The position numbers and the translations under genes are program-made. Below the pieces are notes generated by a model, which had not been told where the DNA came from, searched no databases, and saw only the letters and a program-made list of their open reading frames with translations. Of a DNA stretch of 10,688 bases, positions 6,547-10,688 are shown one piece after another. Position 1 is the stretch's first letter. Every line of letters begins with the position of its first letter. This DNA is from Symbiobacteriaceae bacterium (GTDB lineage: Bacteria; Bacillota_E; Symbiobacteriia; Symbiobacteriales; Symbiobacteriaceae), in assembly GCA_027356675.1 (NCBI GenBank), contig DAHVXO010000372.1, positions 1-10,688 of the forward strand, given 5' to 3'.

Positions 6547-7434
6547 ATGCAGCAAAATCCGCAGACGCCGTCCCCGGCCGACCCGGGCCTGCGCCGGATC
6601 CTGGCGCGGCAGGTTTTGACCGGCTTCACCGGTCTCATGGCCGTCGCTGTACTGGCGGCGGCGCTCTGGCCTGCGCCAGCCACCAATCCCGGGCCCCGGG
6701 CCACCCCGCCGGAGCAGGCCCCGCAGACCTCTGCCCAACCCAGCCCGGCTCCCGCCACTACCCCGCCCCCCACCGAGACCGCGGTCCCCAAGCAGCCGGA
6801 ACCGCTCCCCCCACGGCCCGCTGGTGAGCCGGCCATGCTGGTCGTGCACGGGGACCGCTCCTGCAAGCAGATCGCCTTCACCTACGATGCCGGCTCCGGC
6901 GCCGACGGCGCAGCGGCCATCCTGGATATGCTGAAGAGACAGGGCGTCACAGCCACGTTCTTCCTGACCGGCAAGTGGGTCGAGACCTATCCGGACCTGG
7001 CGAAGCGCATCGCCGCCGAGGGGCACGAGATCGCCAACCATACCTACAGCCATCCGGACCTGACCAAGATCCCGGCCGATGAGGTCATTAAGCAGGTGAA
7101 GGACGGCGAGGCGGCCATCCGCAAGGTTACGGGACGGGAGAGCAAACCGCTTTTTCGGGAGCCGTACGGCGCCTTCAGCGACGATGAACGACGCCTCGTG
7201 CGTGAGGCCGGCTTCAGCTACAGCATCTACTGGGAAGTGGACACCCTGGACTGGCAGTTCCCGTCCATCGACACCGAAGTCAAGCGGATCACGGAGCGAA
7301 GCACCAGTGGATCGATTCTCCTCATGCACCTGAACGTCCCGAATTCCGCCATCGCCTCGGACCGTGCCATCCCGATTCTGCGGGAGAAGGGCTACAAGCT
7401 CGTAACCATCTCTCAATTGCTCAAATGTCCATAA
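6547..7434 (+). CDS. Membrane-anchored polysaccharide deacetylase (NodB/CE4 family), altered motif 1
   Basis: The protein has 295 residues. Family members remove N- or O-acetyl groups from peptidoglycan, chitin-like or other surface glycans outside the cell. A short basic N-terminus and a membrane segment or uncleaved signal (about 23-41) are followed by a Pro/Thr/Ala-rich linker (42-97), then the NodB domain (about 106-290). Motif 1 is FTYDAGSG (111-118): Asp114 is kept as the predicted base, but the usual metal-binding second Asp is Ala115. Motif 2 is HEIANHTYSH (160-169), with His165 and His169. Motif 3 is FREPYG (203-208), with Arg204. Motif 4 is VDTLDWQ (231-237). Motif 5 is ILLMH (257-261), with His261. 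All but the one metal ligand are present, so an enzyme with altered metal coordination is likely. Start: ATG at 6547 behind GGAGGG (6535-6540), 6 bases away; the in-frame codon at 6529 has no such site. The substrate cannot be read from sequence. Confidence 0.9.
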   Translation: MQQNPQTPSPADPGLRRILARQVLTGFTGLMAVAVLAAALWPAPATNPGPRATPPEQAPQTSAQPSPAPATTPPPTETAVPKQPEPLPPRPAGEPAMLVVHGDRSCKQIAFTYDAGSGADGAAAILDMLKRQGVTATFFLTGKWVETYPDLAKRIAAEGHEIANHTYSHPDLTKIPADEVIKQVKDGEAAIRKVTGRESKPLFREPYGAFSDDERRLVREAGFSYSIYWEVDTLDWQFPSIDTEVKRITERSTSGSILLMHLNVPNSAIASDRAIPILREKGYKLVTISQLLKCP

Positions 7435-7436
7435 CG

Positions 7437-7461
7437 AGGGGGGGGCGTGACGCCCCCCCTT
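7437..7461. terminator. GC-rich hairpin between convergent deacetylase and subtilase genes
   Basis: A run of G then CG (7439-7447) pairs with CG then a run of C (7451-7459) across a TGA loop: 9 GC pairs, extended by a G-T and an A-T pair. It starts 2 bases after the deacetylase stop, and the subtilase stop is at 7471. Only TT follows on the plus strand and TCG on the minus strand. It is probably bidirectional. Confidence 0.7.
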
Positions 7462-7470
7462 CCGGCTGTG

Positions 7471-10377
7471 CTACTTTGGATAGCTGACCGTGAGCCGGTA
7501 GTCGCTCTTCCCGCTGTCTACCACCACGTACAGGCTATACGTACCGGCTGGCAGGAAGGCTGAGACGGTCTCGGGATTCAGGTTCGGTGATATGGCCCGG
7601 GCCATGATCCGGCCGAGACCGTCCACGAGGTACAGGTCCAGGTCTGCCCGCCGCTCGCTGAAGTTCACCGCGGCATTCACGCTGCCGGCCCGCTTGACCG
7701 TGATTGGAATCACCTCGTAGCGCGGCCCGGTTGCGCTGAGATTGCCACTCTTGTTGAGCATACCCGTGCCCGGCAAGGGTGGGTAAGTAACCTTCAGCAC
7801 GTAGTCGGCTGTGCCGCCCAGCGAGGTCACCACGATGACGTAGGTGCCGCTTGCTGTGGCGCTAAATGCCAAGCTGGTGGTACCGGTGGCGACCTGGTGG
7901 CCCTGGGCGTCAAGGGCAGTCAGCGCCACGCTGGCAGTCCCGGTCAGCCCCAGATCGGCCCGGAGTTTGCCGCCCGCCGCCACTTCCACAAAGTACCGGT
8001 TCCCGGTGCCGTACATGCCTACCTGTCCGGTAAACTGGAGCGACTGCACTCCAGTGGTTATGCCGTCACCCACGGTCACATGGACCGCCGGGGAGATGCC
8101 GACGTTACCCGCCGCATCATAGGCGTTAGCCACCAGTGTATGCGCACCAGGGGTGAGATGCGTGGTATCCCAGGTCACCCGGTAGGGAGCTGCAGTGGTC
8201 ATGCCCACATACTGGCTGTCGGCAAAGAGCAGCACCTTGCTGACCCCGACGTTGTCCGTGGCCTCGCTGGTCACGGTCACCGCACCCGATACGGTGGCAC
8301 CCTCGGCCGGGCTGGCGATGGTCACCTTCGGCGGCTGCTGATCGCCACTGGGCGGATTGGGATTCGGGTCCGTTGGCGGCGGCGTCGGCTGGCCTGCACC
8401 GCCATCGACGTTGCCTGCGACCACGAGGGAGAACCGCTGAGGACCCTGGGGCACGTTGTAGCCCTTGACTGTGACCGTATAGGTGCCGTCCTTCGGTGCA
8501 GGCAAGACGACGTTCTCTACGTTGTTCGTATGATCCACGGTGCCACCCAACATGTGGTTACCGGTGACGACGGTGCCGTCCGGAGCGGTCACCGTGAGAT
8601 CCAGGTCGTTGACCAGCGTCTTGGCCGCTGCCGGCGAGGCCGCAAAGTCCGTCCAGACCAGCGTGACCTTCAGCGGCTGGCCTTGCTTGACGTCGTACGT
8701 GTAGGACTGCCCGTCGCCGGTCTGCAGGGCCTTCGCCTCGTTGACGTACTTGAACGGCCGCCCGTAGAGGCTGTTCTTGACGTCGACGCGCCCCCACCCA
8801 TTGTCCTTCCAGGTCAGGTCCTGATTCATGGCCGCGGCGCCGTTGATCAGGGTCGCTTTCAGCAGCGAGGCCCGCGGCGTAATGCCGAACTTGTCGACAT
8901 AGTATTGGCGGACCAGGGTCGTCGCACCCGCCGTGAGCGGCGTCGCCATGGAGGTGCCGCCCATGTAACCGTACCGATTGTTGGATTCGTGGGGGGCCCA
9001 GAATTCCTTGTCGCTGCCCAGGCTGGAACGGGTCGATGCGATCCACGTGCCGGGTGACACGACGTCGGGCTTGACACGGTTATCCCCTGTAGGGCCCCGG
9101 CTGGAGAAGCTGGCCATGGCGCCAGTATCGGTCGCCATCTTCTTGCCCGGGCGGTCGTTTTGCGAGGCGCCGACGGTGATCGCGTTCTTAGCGGTGCCTG
9201 GGGTCGAGACGGTGCCGTAGTTGATCTTCCCGTCTTGGTTGGGGTCGCCGTCATTGCCTGCGGCAAAGAGGATGGTGTAGTCCGGGTTCTCCCACATGAA
9301 GCGGTCGACCGCTGCCGACTGAGCATCGTAGACGGTGCCGCCCGAAGAAGCCGGCACGCCCCAGGAGTTGCTGTGGATACGTGCGCCATCGGCGTAGGCC
9401 TGCTTGAAGAGCCGCCCCAGGTCCTCCGGGATGCCGCCAAGGCCCCCCTGACGGTCTTCCACGGCCTCGAAGACCAGCTTGGCACCGGGCGCCATGCCCT
9501 TGTACAGGCCGTTTGAGGCAGCACCGGTCCCCAGGATGGAACCCGCCACATGCGTGCCGTGCGCGAGGGTATCCGATGCGTCCCCCGGCTTGCCGAGGGC
9601 ATAGATCGCCTTCACCTGGCCCTGGAAATCGGGATGCAGCGAGCTATCGTTCTTGCCGGTGTCCAGGCCGGTATCGGTGATTGCCACGATCTGCCCCTTA
9701 CCGTCCAGCCCGGCTCCCCATACACTGGATACGCCCATGATACCGGCTGCCTTATCATTAAAGAGCTGGTTCTTGCGGACCGGCTCGACCCAGACCACCT
9801 CGGGGCTGGCGAGGAGCGACTGCAGCCGAGTGCGATCGACCTGGGCGGTGAGGACGCCAACGCCGATTGCCTCAGGTCGGATTCCCAGGGCGGAGAGCGC
9901 CGTCACGGACCCTTTGGTCCCCGTATCAAATGTGTTGATACGGACCAGCGCCTGATCCGACCCGACCAGGGTCAGCAGGTCCCGATCCAGCTTGAACTCA
10001 GGCGTATAGGTGGCCACACCCTTCACGAATCCGAGATCGCGCACCTGTTGCGCAACAGGTGCCGCCATGCGCACCAGGAAGGCGTTCTCCGGCAGGTAAT
10101 CCCCCACATCGGCACCAAGGCGCGTCAGGGCGGACTTGTAGGCGGCCAACACCCGCCCGGAAAACTGCAGTACGTAAAGGCCTCGTCCTGCCTCGTCTAC
10201 TGCGGGTGAGGCTGTCGTCATACGGGTATCCGCCGTCATGTAAAGCGTACCATGTTTCAGCAGCACCGGTAGGTTTTGCGGCGCCCACTCACGCCCTGCC
10301 GTCCAAGCCTGAACACCAGGAGCCCCCAGAAACAGAGACGCGGCCGTGATCAGTGCCAATATCCTGCCCTTTTGCAT
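7471..10377 (-). CDS. Secreted subtilisin-like serine protease, KP-43 type, with C-terminal Ig-like and PPC-like domains
   Basis: The protein has 968 residues. The signal peptide is 1-24 (ALITAASLFLGAPGVQA, cut before Trp25). A long pro-region (about 25-205) precedes the S8 catalytic domain: Asp235 (AITDTGLD), His273 (HGTHVAGS), oxyanion Asn375 (FAAGNDG) and Ser476 (GGTSMATP), so the triad is complete. LDTGKNDSSLHPDF, ALGKPGDASDTLAHGTHVAG, FSSRGPTGDNRVKPDV and the following jelly-roll domain (about 550-655, VNDLDLTVTAPDG, then NVENVVLPAPKDGTYTV) are typical of the KP-43 (oxidatively stable) subtilisin group. A Pro/Asn linker (660-682) leads to an Ig-like module (683-770, AYDAAGNVG). Two PPC-like beta domains follow (about 779-865 and 874-968), often involved in substrate or matrix binding. 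Start: ATG at 10377 behind GGGGG (10385-10389); a GTG 24 bases upstream has no Shine-Dalgarno sequence. KP-43 itself ends after the jelly-roll domain, so the C-terminal 300 residues are an extension. An extracellular nutrient or processing protease is inferred. Confidence 0.93.
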   Translation of the reverse strand: MQKGRILALITAASLFLGAPGVQAWTAGREWAPQNLPVLLKHGTLYMTADTRMTTASPAVDEAGRGLYVLQFSGRVLAAYKSALTRLGADVGDYLPENAFLVRMAAPVAQQVRDLGFVKGVATYTPEFKLDRDLLTLVGSDQALVRINTFDTGTKGSVTALSALGIRPEAIGVGVLTAQVDRTRLQSLLASPEVVWVEPVRKNQLFNDKAAGIMGVSSVWGAGLDGKGQIVAITDTGLDTGKNDSSLHPDFQGQVKAIYALGKPGDASDTLAHGTHVAGSILGTGAASNGLYKGMAPGAKLVFEAVEDRQGGLGGIPEDLGRLFKQAYADGARIHSNSWGVPASSGGTVYDAQSAAVDRFMWENPDYTILFAAGNDGDPNQDGKINYGTVSTPGTAKNAITVGASQNDRPGKKMATDTGAMASFSSRGPTGDNRVKPDVVSPGTWIASTRSSLGSDKEFWAPHESNNRYGYMGGTSMATPLTAGATTLVRQYYVDKFGITPRASLLKATLINGAAAMNQDLTWKDNGWGRVDVKNSLYGRPFKYVNEAKALQTGDGQSYTYDVKQGQPLKVTLVWTDFAASPAAAKTLVNDLDLTVTAPDGTVVTGNHMLGGTVDHTNNVENVVLPAPKDGTYTVTVKGYNVPQGPQRFSLVVAGNVDGGAGQPTPPPTDPNPNPPSGDQQPPKVTIASPAEGATVSGAVTVTSEATDNVGVSKVLLFADSQYVGMTTAAPYRVTWDTTHLTPGAHTLVANAYDAAGNVGISPAVHVTVGDGITTGVQSLQFTGQVGMYGTGNRYFVEVAAGGKLRADLGLTGTASVALTALDAQGHQVATGTTSLAFSATASGTYVIVVTSLGGTADYVLKVTYPPLPGTGMLNKSGNLSATGPRYEVIPITVKRAGSVNAAVNFSERRADLDLYLVDGLGRIMARAISPNLNPETVSAFLPAGTYSLYVVVDSGKSDYRLTVSYPK
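9916..9946. repeat. Inverted repeat inside the subtilase pro-region
   Basis: CCGTATCAA (9921-9929) and TTGATACGG (9935-9943) are perfectly complementary across a 5-base loop. The alternative pairing CGTATCAA with TTGATACG can be extended by GGTC (9916-9919) with GACC (9943-9946), leaving two bulged C. It lies in coding sequence for residues around 144-154 of the protease. Confidence 0.6.
10041..10062. repeat. Perfect 22-bp palindrome inside the subtilase pro-region
   Basis: GCACCTGTTGC and its exact reverse complement GCAACAGGTGC abut with no spacer. It encodes APVAQQV (residues 106-112). On the order of 0.003 perfect 22-bp palindromes would be expected by chance in a window this size, so it is unusual. 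It could be a dyad protein-binding site or an mRNA hairpin. Confidence 0.7.
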
Positions 10378-10448
10378 GACGCAACCCCCATATTCGTTCA
10401 CAGTTCGTGCATCGGTCGATCACGACAAAACAACTAAAGAGATCCAGA

Positions 10449-10482
10449 TCATACTTCTTCATACTTTTTTCTGTGACAGAAA
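10449..10482 (-). promoter_or_regulatory. Candidate promoter and operator region of the subtilase gene
   Basis: Read on the minus strand, a weak promoter GTCACA, 18 bases, TATGAT can be placed here. It would give a leader of about 60 bases to the ATG at 10377. Two repeat structures overlap it. A perfect dyad TTTCTG-TGA-CAGAAA (plus-strand reading, 10468-10482) covers the -35 box. A direct repeat TCATACTT-CT-TCATACTT (10449-10466, period 10 bases) covers the -10 side. A 10-base period puts both copies on the same face of the helix, as for many response-regulator sites. The regulator is unknown. Confidence 0.4.
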
Positions 10483-10629
10483 TGATTCGTGGGGCTTAGC
10501 ACTTCTCCTGCCGTGGCGTGCGCGGATGGGTGTGGCAATTTTTAGCCCTGCGCACACTTCCATCCACCCCGCCGGCGTCGGCCCGACTTGGGATGACCTT
10601 TTCGTCAAAAATCATTGACATCTTGTCTC

Positions 10630-10658
10630 TGGACTTTTGTCTGAGCCGGTAGTAGGAT
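10630..10658 (+). promoter_or_regulatory. Possible promoter for a gene beyond the right edge
   Basis: TGGACT (10630-10635), 17 bases, TAGGAT (10653-10658) is a fair match to sigma-A boxes. A TTGACA is present at 10615-10620 but has no -10 box at the right distance. Transcription would start near 10665 and leave the window. Confidence 0.3.
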
Positions 10659-10688
10659 AAGTTTGTCCAAGGGTCCATAGTCCATAGG

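Larger units (their letters stand above)
10378..10688. other. Intergenic region upstream of the subtilase gene
   Basis: I find no convincing gene in these 311 bases. A 60-codon minus-strand frame (10678-10496) lacks a Shine-Dalgarno sequence and has no recognisable features. The AT-rich part at 10420-10490 holds the repeats near the subtilase start. The right end holds a possible outward promoter and short direct repeats: TTGTCT at 10623 and 10637, and GTCCA at 10665, 10673 and 10680. The last two of these are within a tandem GTCCATA-GTCCATA that may continue past the edge. Confidence 0.5.

Noticed and set aside
7897..9057. A 386-codon plus-strand frame (and a 219-codon one at 9550-10209) opposite the subtilase
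   Set aside because: The protein is rich in Arg, Gly and His without motifs; the opposite strand encodes a complete catalytic triad and domain series.
10496..10678. A 60-codon minus-strand frame upstream of the subtilase
   Set aside because: It has no ribosome binding site, no recognisable sequence and an atypical composition.

Overview
The window looks like chromosomal DNA of a high-GC member of the Bacillota, possibly a Symbiobacterium-like thermophile; that last step is an inference. The grounds are high GC with strong GC3 bias, GTG and TTG starts behind purine-rich Shine-Dalgarno sequences, a Gram-positive SOS box (CGAAC-N4-GTTYG), an AcuB-type CBS-CBS-ACT protein, and a KP-43-type secreted subtilase. 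I see no mobile element, CRISPR array, tRNA or rRNA.

Layout, left to right. (1) 1-1167, minus, running off the left edge: a Y-family DNA polymerase-like protein of the ImuB kind that has lost the usual catalytic acidic residues. It sits behind a near-consensus sigma-A promoter with an SOS box between the -10 and the gene. (2) 1502-3454, plus: a membrane GT2 glycosyltransferase with a helical insertion of about 215 residues inside the catalytic domain, with its own strong promoter at 1290-1318. (3) 3495-4457, minus: an RluA/RluD-family pseudouridine synthase. (4) 4536-5489, minus: a secreted protein with an Ig-like module and a FIMAH-like C-terminal helical domain. (5) 5694-6308, plus: an AcuB-like CBS-CBS-ACT sensor protein. 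(6) 6547-7434, plus: a membrane-anchored NodB-type polysaccharide deacetylase with an altered motif 1. (7) 7471-10377, minus: a 968-residue secreted subtilisin of the KP-43 type with a Pro-rich linker, an Ig-like module and two PPC-like domains. (8) 10378-10688: an intergenic region rich in short repeats, with a possible promoter leaving the right edge.

How the genes relate. Most are single-gene transcription units with GC-rich hairpins between them. Three adjacent loci make secreted or envelope proteins: the FIMAH-like protein, the deacetylase and the subtilase. The glycosyltransferase is also a membrane protein. A loose cell-surface theme is therefore plausible, but no operon ties them together. 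The ImuB-like gene belongs to the SOS response, and its partners (ImuA-like protein, DnaE2-type polymerase) would have to lie beyond the left edge.

The observations most worth following are the SOS-controlled, catalytically degenerate Y-family protein, the large insertion in the glycosyltransferase, and the repeat architecture upstream of and within the subtilase gene.
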